A stretch of 64,000 nucleotides of DNA from an uncultured Anaerolineae bacterium (lineage in GTDB: Bacteria; Chloroflexota; Anaerolineae; Promineifilales; Promineifilaceae), in assembly GCA_937943625.1 (NCBI GenBank), contig CALEAD010000002.1, positions 108,891 to 172,890 on the forward strand, given 5' to 3'. Each line of letters begins with the position of its first letter. Positions within the stretch are counted from its first letter, which is position 1. Below the pieces are notes generated by a model. It saw nothing but the letters and a program-made list of their open reading frames with translations. It was not told the DNA's origin and made no database searches. The position numbers and the translations under genes were made by a program. Shown piece after piece: positions 40,305-49,248 of this stretch.

Positions 40305-41453
40305 CTACCCCCCGTATACCTGCTCTACCTTTGCGGCGGCTTTTTCCCAGGCGAAGTGGGCGGCGTAATGGCGACGGCCGTTTTCTCCCAGGCGCGCCCG
40401 TTCCGCGGGATTTCGCAGCAGCTCGACCAGGTCGGCAATCAGGCCTGCTTCGTCGCCGCTGGGGCGCAAACGGCCGTTGACTCCATGCTGCACGTACTCT
40501 GTAACCTGCCCTACGGCTTCGGCCACTACTGGCAGCCCCAGGGCAATCATGTCGGCCAGCTTCACCGGACATTTGGCGCGGTTCAGCAGGCTCTCGTCCA
40601 TCAGGTAAAGGCCCACGTCGGCGCGGCTGAGCAGCGCTGGCAGGTCGCTTTCTGCCACCCACCCTTTGTCTTGTACTGCTTCCAGCAGGCCGGCGGCAGC
40701 AAACTGCCGCTGTAAATGGGCTGCGTCAGCAGCAAATAGTCCTGTGCCGATGCTGAGAATGGCGAGATGGGGAACGGCCGTTTTCACCCCTGCCAGCACC
40801 CGCACCAGCTTATTGAGATCAAATTCAAACAGGCGGCTGTATAGCAGCAGCGTAGGGGGCGCCGGTTGACTCATCTGTGCCGCTGGCTGCGCCGTTGGCG
40901 CAATGCCCGCCCCGTTGGGCAGGTAAAGCACACGCGCACGCGGCACACCACGACTCCAGGCCAGACGCTGCAGCTGGCGACTGGCAACCGTCAGCGCGTG
41001 ACAATGGCGCATCCCCCAATTTTCCTGCCAGGCAAACAGCAGCTTTTGCGCTGCTGAATAGGGTGCGCGCTCATTCCAGCCGCCCCAACCCTCCCAATCA
41101 TCGCAGTCGGTGACCAGGCGCAGGTGCGTGCGCCGGAACTGCCACAGCCACCATGCCGCCAGGCCGCTATATGCCTTTGGCTTGAAGCTGTGCACTACCT
41201 CTGGCTGCCACGCCAGTGTTTCTTGCAGCAGGCGGCGCATGATGCCCGGCACACCGCCGCGCAAGGGAATGTTGCGCAGTGTCACGCCGGCATCTGTCCA
41301 GCAGCGGTTGGCCTCTTGCGGCGTTTGCCAGGGGGGCAGGAAAAGTTGTACGGTATGACCACGCTGCACCAGGGCGCGCGCCAGCGGCAAGGCGCGGCTT
41401 TGCATGGTTTTGTTGGGGTGCAGGCCAAATGGCCCGATCATGGCAATGCGCAT
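40305..41453 (-). CDS. Glycosyltransferase family 4
   Basis: About 382 residues. GT-B fold: N-terminal MRIAMIGPFGLHPNKTMQSRALPLA (cited by its first residues), a Rossmann region with PEVVHSFKPKAYS, and a C-terminal donor-binding domain ending with the family's LADMIALGLPVVAEAVGQVTEYV and E-containing block. Cytoplasmic; it probably transfers a sugar to a lipid or polysaccharide. ATG 41453 begins a typical GT4 N-terminus; 39 extra upstream codons lie in leader-type repeats. The sugar is not predictable. The dTDP-rhamnose reductase at 42353 is the only other glycan gene nearby. Confidence 0.85.
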   Translation of the reverse strand: MRIAMIGPFGLHPNKTMQSRALPLARALVQRGHTVQLFLPPWQTPQEANRCWTDAGVTLRNIPLRGGVPGIMRRLLQETLAWQPEVVHSFKPKAYSGLAAWWLWQFRRTHLRLVTDCDDWEGWGGWNERAPYSAAQKLLFAWQENWGMRHCHALTVASRQLQRLAWSRGVPRARVLYLPNGAGIAPTAQPAAQMSQPAPPTLLLYSRLFEFDLNKLVRVLAGVKTAVPHLAILSIGTGLFAADAAHLQRQFAAAGLLEAVQDKGWVAESDLPALLSRADVGLYLMDESLLNRAKCPVKLADMIALGLPVVAEAVGQVTEYVQHGVNGRLRPSGDEAGLIADLVELLRNPAERARLGENGRRHYAAHFAWEKAAAKVEQVYGG

Positions 41454-41550
41454 TTTGTCAGGTAGCGAAGTGGCCGACTGCCGACTGCTGACCGCCAAGC
41501 GCCGGGCGAAATTTTTACAGTGTGGGCGGTTTGCCGTCGGCCGTCTTTTG

Positions 41551-42021
41551 TTAGCTGCGCAGCGTGGCAATCAGGCGGCGGGGGTTCAGCAGCAGTGCCA
41601 GGGCGTCGTCAATGTTGCGGCAAACGATGTCAGCGGCCGTCAGCGTGGCAACGGCCGCTCCTTCTTCTTGCAGCAGGGCAATTCCCAACGCCGCCGCTTG
41701 CAACATCAGGCGGTCATTACGGCCGTTGCCCACTGCCACACACTGCTTTGCCCCCAGGTTGTTCACGTAGACGCGCTTGGCCCGGTCCTGCTGAGTGGCG
41801 GGCAAAATGCTAATGGTGCAGCAGGCACCCGCCAGTTCCGTATGCACGCTGCCGAACGTATCGGCCGTGAGCACGTGAATGGTGAGCTGCGCTGCCAGTT
41901 GGTTAAGTGTTTCAGTGACGCCGGGCAGTAAACGGCCGTCTACCGCCAGTGTGCCATTATAGTCCAGCACCAGATGTGTCAGTTCCAGTTTGCCATAGCC
42001 AGGGATTTCCACTTGAATCAT
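41551..42021 (-). CDS. Small HAD-superfamily phosphatase-like protein
   Basis: 156 residues. The HAD nucleophile motif is VLDYNGTLA (first Asp about residue 19) and the late motif is VGNGRNDRLML, as in the soluble P-type-ATPase-like HAD proteins. There is no cap domain, so large substrates are possible. In motif IV the usual GD.xND reads GNGRND: the first Asp is Asn, created by a palindrome copy read as NGR. Whether catalysis is retained is unclear. Preceded by a long gap. Confidence 0.75.
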   Translation of the reverse strand: MIQVEIPGYGKLELTHLVLDYNGTLAVDGRLLPGVTETLNQLAAQLTIHVLTADTFGSVHTELAGACCTISILPATQQDRAKRVYVNNLGAKQCVAVGNGRNDRLMLQAAALGIALLQEEGAAVATLTAADIVCRNIDDALALLLNPRRLIATLRS

Positions 42022-42352
42022 TGTTGCACCATCCGCTCTTTTACCTGCTTAGCAACTCTTAATTTGAGGCGATGTGTAGGGACAAACGTCTGCGGTCAGA
42101 AATTTGCAAAGCACCGTTTCCAGAGAAGATGAACCATGGCCATTTTTTCATATGTGGCTGTGCTTCATGCTGACTAATCTCTAATCGCCAGGCTCTATCC
42201 AACCCCCCTGTTAATTCTACCAGATTATGTGCAGATGGCAGGCAGGGGAGTAGCCGCTATAATTTGCCTGTAACTACGCAGCAGGGGCACAGAGCGCACG
42301 GAGCAGCATTAATCCGCAATCCGAAATGCAAAATTCTCAAGGACGACAGGTG
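42022..42352. other. Gene-free divergent region
   Basis: Contains a CTAATCTCTAATCGCC word repeat (42173-42188), a promoter for the rhamnose gene and an AATCCGCAATCCGAAAT repeat (42310-42326) like that at 4575. No reading frame is convincing. Confidence 0.4.
42235..42263 (+). promoter_or_regulatory. Promoter of the dTDP-rhamnose reductase / oligopeptidase unit
   Basis: ATGGCA, 17-base spacer, TATAAT. The -10 is consensus and the -35 weak. The leader is about 80 bases. Confidence 0.4.
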
Positions 42353-43198
42353 ATGAAGGTTCTGATTACAGGGCACAAAGGGCAGTTGGGCACGGCGCTG
42401 CAAAAGGCGCTCTCGCACCATGAAGTGATGGGGTTTGATCTGCCGGAAGTAGACATAACGCACAGAGGGGGCGTGTTTACGGCCGTTGCGTCCGCCCAAC
42501 CCGACCTTATCATCCACTGTGCTGCCTACACCAACGTGGATGGCTGCGCCAGAGACCCGGCGCTGGCTTACCGCGTCAATGGGCTGGGCACGCAAAACGT
42601 GGCCCTGGCAGCGCTGGAATTTGGCGCAGAGATGCTGCACGTCAGCACCAACGAGGTCTTTGCCGGCGACCGCCGTGATGGGTACGAGGAGTGGATGGCG
42701 CTGAACCCGATTAACGCTTACGGTCGTTCCAAAGCTGCCGCCGAATTTTACGTGCGCACCATTCTCCGGCGCGCTTACGTGGTGCGCACTGCCTGGCTCT
42801 ATGCGCCCGGCGGCCGTAACTTCATCCATGCCATTCTCAACCGCGCCCGCGAAACGGGCCACCTGCGCGTGGTGGTGGATGAAGTGGGCAACCCCACCTA
42901 CGCCCAAGACCTGGCGCAGGCCATTGCCCAACTGATTGAAACGCACCAGTACGGCGTCTACCACTTTGTGAACAGCGGCGCCTGCTCCCGCTGGGCCTTT
43001 GCCAACGAGATTTTGCGCCAGGTCGGGCTGACCGGTGTGACCAATACGCCCATTTTCGTCGCCGACTACCAGCGCGCCTCCACGCCCCCGCCCTACGCCG
43101 CCCTGCACAACGTGGCGGGAAAGGCGATAGGTGTCGAATTACGGCCGTGGCCAGAAGCGCTGGCCGATTACATCAAGCAATACGATAAAATTGATTAA
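42353..43198 (+). CDS. rfbD: dTDP-4-dehydrorhamnose reductase
   Basis: 281 residues. An NADPH-dependent short-chain dehydrogenase that makes dTDP-L-rhamnose. N-terminal LITGHKGQLGTAL, AAYTNVDGCARDP, STNEVFAGD and the catalytic YGRSKAAAE (Tyr-x3-Lys) are all visible. The usual motif is STDYVFDG; here it is STNEVFAG, a mild divergence, so a related sugar reductase is possible. ATG 42353 follows AAGGACGACAGG. The other rhamnose genes (rfbA-C) are not in the window. The next gene starts 10 bases downstream. Confidence 0.85.
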   Translation: MKVLITGHKGQLGTALQKALSHHEVMGFDLPEVDITHRGGVFTAVASAQPDLIIHCAAYTNVDGCARDPALAYRVNGLGTQNVALAALEFGAEMLHVSTNEVFAGDRRDGYEEWMALNPINAYGRSKAAAEFYVRTILRRAYVVRTAWLYAPGGRNFIHAILNRARETGHLRVVVDEVGNPTYAQDLAQAIAQLIETHQYGVYHFVNSGACSRWAFANEILRQVGLTGVTNTPIFVADYQRASTPPPYAALHNVAGKAIGVELRPWPEALADYIKQYDKID

Positions 43199-43208
43199 GG
43201 AGTTTTTC

Positions 43209-45263
43209 ATGACCCACACTCCCCCCGTTGCTGCAATTAAACCTTACGAACTGACCATGCACGGCCACACCCGCGTAGACAACTACTTCTGGCTGCGCGA
43301 GAAAAGCAACCCGGAAGTGATCGCTTACCTGGAAGCGGAAAACGCCTACACTCAGGCAGGTATGGCGCACACGGCCGAATTACAGCAAACCCTCTACCAG
43401 GAAATGGTGGCGCGCATCCAGGAAACGGACAGCAGCGCACCGGTGGCGCATGGCGGCTACTTTTACTACACGCGCACCGAGGCGGGGCAGCAGTACCCCA
43501 TCCACTGCCGCAAACAGGGCAGCATGGACGCGCCAGAAGAGATTCTGCTGGACGAAAACGCCCTGGCACAAGGTACAGATTACTTCAAAGTAGGCGTATT
43601 TGTGCCCAGCCCCGACCATGCTCTGCTGGCCTATTCCACCGACAGCAGCGGCGGCGAGCGGTACACCATTTTTGTCAAGAATCTGGCCACAGGAGAGCTG
43701 CTGCCCGACCAGATTCCCGGTACCTCTTACTGGGTAACGTGGGGTAACGACAACCGCACGCTGTTCTATACCACGCAAGATACCGCCTGGCGCGACTACA
43801 AGCTGTTTCGCTACGTGCTGGGCAGCGACCCGGCGCAAGCTGAGGAGCTGTTCCACGAGCCGGATGAGCTGTACCGCCTGGCGGTAAGCAAGACGAAGGA
43901 CAACGCCTACATTGTCATGGCCGCGACGAGCATGGAGACCAGCGAAATGTGGGTGCTGGATGCGCATAACCCCGGCGGCGCGCTGCGCCTGCTGCAAGCG
44001 CGGCAAAAGGGGTTGCGCTATTGGGTGGAACATAGAAACGGCCGTTTCCTTATCCGCACCAACGCCGACAACAGCCCTAACTACAAGATAGTCACCGCCC
44101 CTGTGGATGCACCCACGCAAGAAAACTGGCAAGAGTTGATTCCCCACAACCCCGATAAGCTGCTGGAGGGGATGGAGGTGTTTGCCGATTACCTGGCTGT
44201 GTACGGCCGGGCCAACGCCCTGCCCACGCTCGACGTTTACCGCTTTGTTGGCAATGCGCTGAGCGCCCCCCACGCCGTCGAATTCCCCGAAGCGGTCTAT
44301 GCCACGCGCGGCGCGGAAAACCCCGAATTTGCCAGCCGCACCTTCCGCTTCATCTACACCTCCATGACCACCTCAGACACGACGGTGGATTACGACATGG
44401 CGCAACACACCTGGCACGTGGTGAAGCAAGAGTCGGTGCTGGGCGGTTACGATCCCACCGATTACGAAACGGCGTGCGTCTGGGCCACTGCCGAAGATGG
44501 CGCGCAAATTCCCATTTCCCTGCTGTACAAAAAGGGCATGACGCGCAACGGCCGTAATCCCCTGCTGCTTTACGGTTACGGCAGCTACGGCGCCAGCATG
44601 GCCCCCGGCTTTGACCAGAAACGCCTCAGCCTGGTGGATCGCGGCTTTATCTGGGCCATTGCCCATATTCGCGGCGGGCAAGAAATGGGACGGCACTGGT
44701 ACGAACAGGGCAAGTTTCTGCACAAAAAGAACACATTTACTGACTTCATCGCCTGCGCCGAACATCTGATTGAACAGCGGTTCACCAGCCGTGACCGGCT
44801 GGCAATCATGGGGCGCAGTGCTGGCGGCCTGCTCATTGGCGCCGTCATCACCATGCGCCCCGACCTGTTCCATGCGGCCATAGCCGGTGTGCCTTTCGTG
44901 GACGTGGTCACGACCATTTTGGACGAAAGCCTGCCGCTGAGCGTAGGCGAGTGGGAAGAGTGGGGCAACCCCAATGAGGAAGAATTTTACCACTACATGC
45001 TCAGCTACTCTCCCTATGACAACACCACCCCGCAGGCATATCCCCACCTGCTGATCACCGCCGGGCTGAACGACCCGCGCGTCGCCTACTGGGAACCGGC
45101 CAAGTGGACGGCCAGACTGCGCCAGGTCAACACTAGCGGCAACCACCTTTACCTGAAGACGATGATGGGCGCCGGGCACTTTAGCAGCAGCGGCCGTTAC
45201 GATTATCTGAAGGACATCGCCTTTGAGTATGCCTTTTTGCTGGATGTGATGGGAGAGGGCTAG
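43209..45263 (+). CDS. ptrB: Oligopeptidase B-like serine peptidase (S9A)
   Basis: About 684 residues. An N-terminal beta-propeller and a catalytic hydrolase domain with Ser in IMGRSAGGLLIG, Asp in the ITAGLNDPRVAYWEPAKW block and His in MGAGHFSSSGR. These match oligopeptidase B, which cleaves short peptides after Arg or Lys. There is no signal peptide, so it is cytoplasmic. AAGGAG precedes ATG 43209. It lies 10 bases after the rhamnose reductase, probably co-transcribed without an obvious functional link. Confidence 0.92.
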   Translation: MTHTPPVAAIKPYELTMHGHTRVDNYFWLREKSNPEVIAYLEAENAYTQAGMAHTAELQQTLYQEMVARIQETDSSAPVAHGGYFYYTRTEAGQQYPIHCRKQGSMDAPEEILLDENALAQGTDYFKVGVFVPSPDHALLAYSTDSSGGERYTIFVKNLATGELLPDQIPGTSYWVTWGNDNRTLFYTTQDTAWRDYKLFRYVLGSDPAQAEELFHEPDELYRLAVSKTKDNAYIVMAATSMETSEMWVLDAHNPGGALRLLQARQKGLRYWVEHRNGRFLIRTNADNSPNYKIVTAPVDAPTQENWQELIPHNPDKLLEGMEVFADYLAVYGRANALPTLDVYRFVGNALSAPHAVEFPEAVYATRGAENPEFASRTFRFIYTSMTTSDTTVDYDMAQHTWHVVKQESVLGGYDPTDYETACVWATAEDGAQIPISLLYKKGMTRNGRNPLLLYGYGSYGASMAPGFDQKRLSLVDRGFIWAIAHIRGGQEMGRHWYEQGKFLHKKNTFTDFIACAEHLIEQRFTSRDRLAIMGRSAGGLLIGAVITMRPDLFHAAIAGVPFVDVVTTILDESLPLSVGEWEEWGNPNEEEFYHYMLSYSPYDNTTPQAYPHLLITAGLNDPRVAYWEPAKWTARLRQVNTSGNHLYLKTMMGAGHFSSSGRYDYLKDIAFEYAFLLDVMGEG

Positions 45264-45329
45264 CGGCTAGGGGTTGAAGATCGGCAACTGGGGATTGGCC
45301 AGTCTCTAACTTCCCGTCGCCAGGCGCTT

Positions 45330-46463
45330 CTACTGTCGGGCTTCGGCCCAAATCGTCTCAAATTCCTCCACAAAATAGGCGGCAAATTGGGCGTCGCGCA
45401 CGATGACAATGTTCTCGTCATTGCGCCGGTTGGCATTGTCCGTAAAGTTATAGGAGCCGAAAATTACCGTCTGGCGGTCTATGATGATGACCTTGTGGTG
45501 CATCATGCGCGGGTTTCCGTCGCGGCGCACCTGCAAATTGGGCAACGCGGCGGCGTTCATGATGGGGTAATAGCTGAACGAGGTGTCGGACCCCAGGGTC
45601 TCGAAAACGCCGCGTACCTGCACCCCTGCCCGCGCGCGCGCAAGCATCGCCTCGCCGATCTGGTTGTGGGTAAAGGAGAAGGCCATGAACAAAATCTCGC
45701 CCTGCGCCTCTTGAATGACGGCCGCAATGATGCCACTGAGATCACTCTCTGGGGCAAAGTAGTTTTCGACCACGACCTCTTGAATGGTGAACCGTTCGTT
45801 GGGAGTGGCACTGGGAGAGGTGGGGCCAAACTGGCGATTGTCGTACATTTCTGCCAGTTCGGCCAGGTAATTGGCGGCCAGGGTGAGATTTTCGATGCGC
45901 ACGGTGTTGTTGTTGTTGCAGTACACATCGTTGGTGGTGAAGTTCATCGAGCCTACCCAGGTGATACGGCCGTCTATGACGATAAACTTGTTATGCATCA
46001 GCCCGGAGCGCTTGTCCTCTACTACGCTGATGCCATTGCGCCGCAGGCGGCGAATGCCGGTATAGTCCGCGTTGTCGGTGTCTGTGACCACGCGCACGGT
46101 TAGGCCGCGTTTACGCAGCTCAATCAGCGCGTCGGTAATGGGCGTGGAGTTTAGCTCATAGGCTGCCATGTCCACCTGTTGCTGTGCCTGTTGCAGGTCG
46201 GCGGCAATGATCTCGTCTATGCCCCCTTCGCGTTGATCCTCTGGCGGGCAGGTGGGGTTGGTGAAGTAGATTTCGTACCAATTGTTGCTGGTAGCCGCAT
46301 TGCCGCCGGTAACCGCAATCGGCGTTGGCCGCGGAGGGATATCCAGAACCAGTCCCACTTCCTCGAACAGGTTTACCCCCAAGACGACGGATAGAAGCGC
46401 CAGGACGGCGAGTAAAATGGGATTCATGCCGGTTGCTTTTTGCTGCTGCTTCTTTTTCTTCAT
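45330..46463 (-). CDS. Membrane-anchored phospholipase D-like protein
   Basis: 377 residues. Basic N-terminus, one membrane helix (about 14-35) and two PLD motifs: MHNKFIVIDG and MHHKVIIIDR, each followed by GS.NFT. The pair forms one active site, used in phospholipid or nucleic acid phosphodiester cleavage. The topology places the catalytic part outside the cytoplasm, so a secreted nuclease or phospholipase is likely. ATG 46463 has AAGGAAAG upstream; an ATG ten codons earlier lies in the U-tract of the preceding terminator. Confidence 0.85.
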   Translation of the reverse strand: MKKKKQQQKATGMNPILLAVLALLSVVLGVNLFEEVGLVLDIPPRPTPIAVTGGNAATSNNWYEIYFTNPTCPPEDQREGGIDEIIAADLQQAQQQVDMAAYELNSTPITDALIELRKRGLTVRVVTDTDNADYTGIRRLRRNGISVVEDKRSGLMHNKFIVIDGRITWVGSMNFTTNDVYCNNNNTVRIENLTLAANYLAELAEMYDNRQFGPTSPSATPNERFTIQEVVVENYFAPESDLSGIIAAVIQEAQGEILFMAFSFTHNQIGEAMLARARAGVQVRGVFETLGSDTSFSYYPIMNAAALPNLQVRRDGNPRMMHHKVIIIDRQTVIFGSYNFTDNANRRNDENIVIVRDAQFAAYFVEEFETIWAEARQ

Positions 46464-46494
46464 AATGCTTTCCTTGTGCAGCGCTTGCGTCATA

Positions 46495-46528
46495 AAAAAG
46501 AGCCAGTGTTTTTGTGCTGGCTCTTTTC
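46495..46528 (-). terminator. Rho-independent terminator after nuoEF
   Basis: AAAAGAGCCAGcacaaaaaCACTGGCTCTTTTTT on the minus strand, between nuoEF and the PLD gene. It shows the two are separate units. Confidence 0.8.
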
Positions 46529-46577
46529 GCTGCTGAAGTCAAAAGAGGTGCGACTTTGCTGAACTCCTCTGTCAGGG

Positions 46578-48317
46578 TTAACGCTGATTGGCAACGATCA
46601 GTTCTGGCCAAAGCTGAGTGGCGCTAAGTACGGCCGTTGCCGCCGTTTGCCCCAGGCCACAGAGCGAGGTGTGGGTCATGGCAAAGCCCACGTCTTCCAG
46701 CGCCGCTTTGTCGGCGGGGGTGGAGCCGCCATTGTGCAGCACGCGCTGCAAAATTTCGAGCTGCCGCTGCGTGCCAAGCTGGCAGGGGTAACATTTGCCG
46801 CAGCTTTCGTGGGCAAAAAAGTGCGCCAGCTGGTAGAGGGCGTAGCGCATGTCGGCCGTTTCGTCAAACACCATCACCACGCCGGAGCCGATGGGGAAGT
46901 TATTGGCCTTCGCCGATTCATAAGTCAGCGGCAAATCGAGCCGGTCTGGCGGCAAGAAGACGCCCGCCGCGCCGCCCATCAGCACTGCCTGAATTTGTCT
47001 GTCGCCCGGCACCCCACCTGCCAGCTCGATCAGTTCGCGGATGGTCAGGCCAAAGGGCAGCTCATAGACGCCCGGTTTTGCCACGTGACCGCTCAGGCAG
47101 AACCATTTTGTGCCAGGGGAGTCGGGCGTACCGATTTTCAGCCATTCCTCCAGTCCAATGGTTAACACGGCCATGGCGGCCATTAAGGTTTCCACGTTGT
47201 TGATGGTGGTGGGCTGCTGGAAGAGGCCGTGCGTGGTGGGGAAAGGGGGCTTGATGCGCGGAAAGCCACGCTTGCCTTCGATGGCTTCAAACAGCGCCGT
47301 TTCTTCGCCGCAGATGTAGGCGCCTGCCCCCAGGCGTACCTGGATATCGAAGTGGAAATCCTCTTTGCCCAGGATGTTGTGTCCTAAATAACCAGCCTGG
47401 CGCGCGCGCGCAACGGCCGTTGCCAGCCGTCTATAGGCGCGGGGGTACTCACCGCGCACAAAAATCCAACCATTTTCAGCGCCAATGGCGTATGCGGCAA
47501 TCGTCATCGCCTCAATCAAGCCAAACGGGTCTTCTTCTAGCAGGCCGCGATCCTTGAAAGTGCCCGGTTCGCTTTCATCGGCGTTGGCAATGACGTGTTT
47601 TTCCGCAGGTGTGCCGGGGGCATTGCGCGTAAAGCGCCACTTGAGCCCGGTGGGGAACATGGCTCCGCCGCGCCCCAAAATTTTGCTTGCCTCGATGGTG
47701 GCAATGATTGCCTCTGGCGTCATTGCCAGCGCCTTGCGCAGCGTGGTATACCCGCCGTGCTGCTCATAATCGCTCAGGCTCCAGGGAATGACTTTGCCTG
47801 CGCGCGCCAGCTTGAGCAGGGGGCCGCCATGCTTTTGGATGCGTGGTTCTGGGTGGGCGCGCGCGAGAAAGTTGTCTACGTCAGCTGGCGTCAGGTTGCC
47901 GGCTGGGTCGTCGTTGTGCAGGGCGTTGGGCCCATGTTCGCACATGCCCAGGCAGGGCACGCGCTCGTAGGTCACGCTGCCATCTGAACTGGTTTCGCCG
48001 CTGCGCAGTCCCAGGCGCGCCTCCAGCGCGGCAATGAAGTCGGCTGAACCGCGCAGGCGGCAGGCAATGTCATCGCAAACGCGAATAACGCGCCTGGAAG
48101 TTGGCTTGTTATAGAACATGGTGTAGAACTCAATGACGCCATGTACGTCGGCCAGGGGCACGCGCAGGGTGCGGCTGACCGCTTCTTGTACTTCGCGCGG
48201 CAGCCAGCCGTAGAGCGCCTGGGCTTCGTGCAAAAGGGGGAGGAGGGCTTCGCGGGAACGGCCGTTATACCGTTCCAGCAGGGGGGTCAGCAGGGTCAAG
48301 TCGGGGAAATTGTTCAT
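46578..48317 (-). CDS. nuoEF: Fused NuoE-NuoF NADH dehydrogenase subunit
   Basis: About 579 residues. The first 150 are NuoE-like with the [2Fe-2S] cysteines in VCDDIAC and CLGMCEHG. The remainder is NuoF: FMN site GRGGAMFPTGLKW, NADH site GAGAYICGEETAL, and a [4Fe-4S] set in ESCGKCYPCQLGT and LCGLGQTA. It oxidises NADH. No NuoG or other complex I genes are beside it, so it probably serves as the diaphorase of a soluble formate dehydrogenase or hydrogenase encoded elsewhere. AGAGGTGA precedes ATG 48317; the 17 earlier codons are repeat-derived. Confidence 0.92.
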   Translation of the reverse strand: MNNFPDLTLLTPLLERYNGRSREALLPLLHEAQALYGWLPREVQEAVSRTLRVPLADVHGVIEFYTMFYNKPTSRRVIRVCDDIACRLRGSADFIAALEARLGLRSGETSSDGSVTYERVPCLGMCEHGPNALHNDDPAGNLTPADVDNFLARAHPEPRIQKHGGPLLKLARAGKVIPWSLSDYEQHGGYTTLRKALAMTPEAIIATIEASKILGRGGAMFPTGLKWRFTRNAPGTPAEKHVIANADESEPGTFKDRGLLEEDPFGLIEAMTIAAYAIGAENGWIFVRGEYPRAYRRLATAVARARQAGYLGHNILGKEDFHFDIQVRLGAGAYICGEETALFEAIEGKRGFPRIKPPFPTTHGLFQQPTTINNVETLMAAMAVLTIGLEEWLKIGTPDSPGTKWFCLSGHVAKPGVYELPFGLTIRELIELAGGVPGDRQIQAVLMGGAAGVFLPPDRLDLPLTYESAKANNFPIGSGVVMVFDETADMRYALYQLAHFFAHESCGKCYPCQLGTQRQLEILQRVLHNGGSTPADKAALEDVGFAMTHTSLCGLGQTAATAVLSATQLWPELIVANQR

Positions 48318-48399
48318 GGTGTCACCTCTAAGTAGCTGGCTGGTTGGCTGATTGGCTGGCGAACGCACCCGGGCAATCAGGTTCAGTCCAACTTAGCTT

Positions 48400-48427
48400 A
48401 TTTTAAGGTATCCCGCGCAAAAGACAA
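48400..48427 (-). promoter_or_regulatory. Promoter of nuoEF
   Basis: On the minus strand TTGTCT, 16-base spacer, TAAAAT. The leader is about 75 bases and contains GGTTGG words. Confidence 0.4.
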
Positions 48428-48505
48428 CCGGCAAGGGGTTGCCAACGGCCGTAAAAGCTGTTAGCTTTTTACCCAATCAGCCTGATCAAGCGGCAAGCTA
48501 CACCC

Positions 48506-48919
48506 ATGAACGAGCAAACCGGTTTGCTGATCCCACTCCTGTTGTGGCAGACCATGCTGGCGCACGCGCAAGCCGAGTGCCCCCTGGAGGCGTGTGGACT
48601 ACTTGGCGGGGCAAACGGCCGTGTGCGTCACCTCTATGCCATTGAAAATCAGCTACACAGCCCCAAGCGCTACCAGATGGAGCCTGCACAGCAAATCCAG
48701 GCCATCCTGCACCTGGAAGAGCAGGGGGAAGAGTTGCTGGCCATTTACCACAGCCACCCCCAGGGGCCAGAAACCCCTTCTGCCAGCGACCTTGCCCGGG
48801 CCAGCTTTCCCCAGGCCATCTACCTCATTCTTTCCCTGGCACAGCGTGATGCGCCCGTTGTGCGCGGCTTTTATCTGCGCCAGGGGCAGGCACAAGAAGT
48901 GTTGGTCAGGTGTGAGTAA
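48506..48919 (+). CDS. JAMM/MPN metalloprotease-like protein
   Basis: 137 residues. Complete JAMM motif: Glu28, then His82-Ser-His84, seven residues, Ser92 and Asp95 (YHSHPQGPETPSASD). Bacterial members remove C-terminal extensions from ubiquitin-like sulfur carriers such as ThiS or MoaD or process related proteins. No sulfur-carrier or E1-like gene lies next to it. Full length with all zinc ligands, so probably active. No Shine-Dalgarno sequence. Confidence 0.88.
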   Translation: MNEQTGLLIPLLLWQTMLAHAQAECPLEACGLLGGANGRVRHLYAIENQLHSPKRYQMEPAQQIQAILHLEEQGEELLAIYHSHPQGPETPSASDLARASFPQAIYLILSLAQRDAPVVRGFYLRQGQAQEVLVRCE

Positions 48920-49248
48920 CTAAAGTAAGCCGCGCGTGTTGTATCTGGCGGTGCGGTTGCCACAAATGCCACCGCACATACAATTCAGGTTAGGGCGTGG
49001 TTCACGCTTTCTAGCAACGGCGCTTTACAATTTCCTCGCCGCCGACGGCCAACCGCAGATCGCCACACTGGAGACAAATCGCAGTCGGCTGCTCGCGGTC
49101 AGCGGTCAATTTTGTAAGATCATCTAAACTTCGCCCAGGTTTGCCGTTTGTGGTTCATAGTGGTGGCTTTAGCTGCTGCCCGCTGAAGCCGGCACAACAA
49201 ACCAGGCACTATGAGCCAGATGTTCATTTCGTGAAGAGGAGTCGTGGA
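48920..49248. other. Gene-free region before plsY
   Basis: Contains a GTGCGGT/ACCGCAC stem after the JAMM gene (about 48950-48977), GGTCAGCGGTCAATTTT words (49096-49115) and an imperfect inverted repeat GTGGTTCATAGTG / CACTATGAGCC (49149-49215). An open frame at 48936-49127 has no coding support. Confidence 0.4.

Noticed and set aside
42353..43198. Part of a rhamnose operon with the glycosyltransferase
   Set aside because: The two lie on opposite strands with other genes between, and no rfbA-C are present.
48936..49127. 63-aa open frame before plsY
   Set aside because: No ribosome binding site, no recognisable fold, and it runs through leader-type words.
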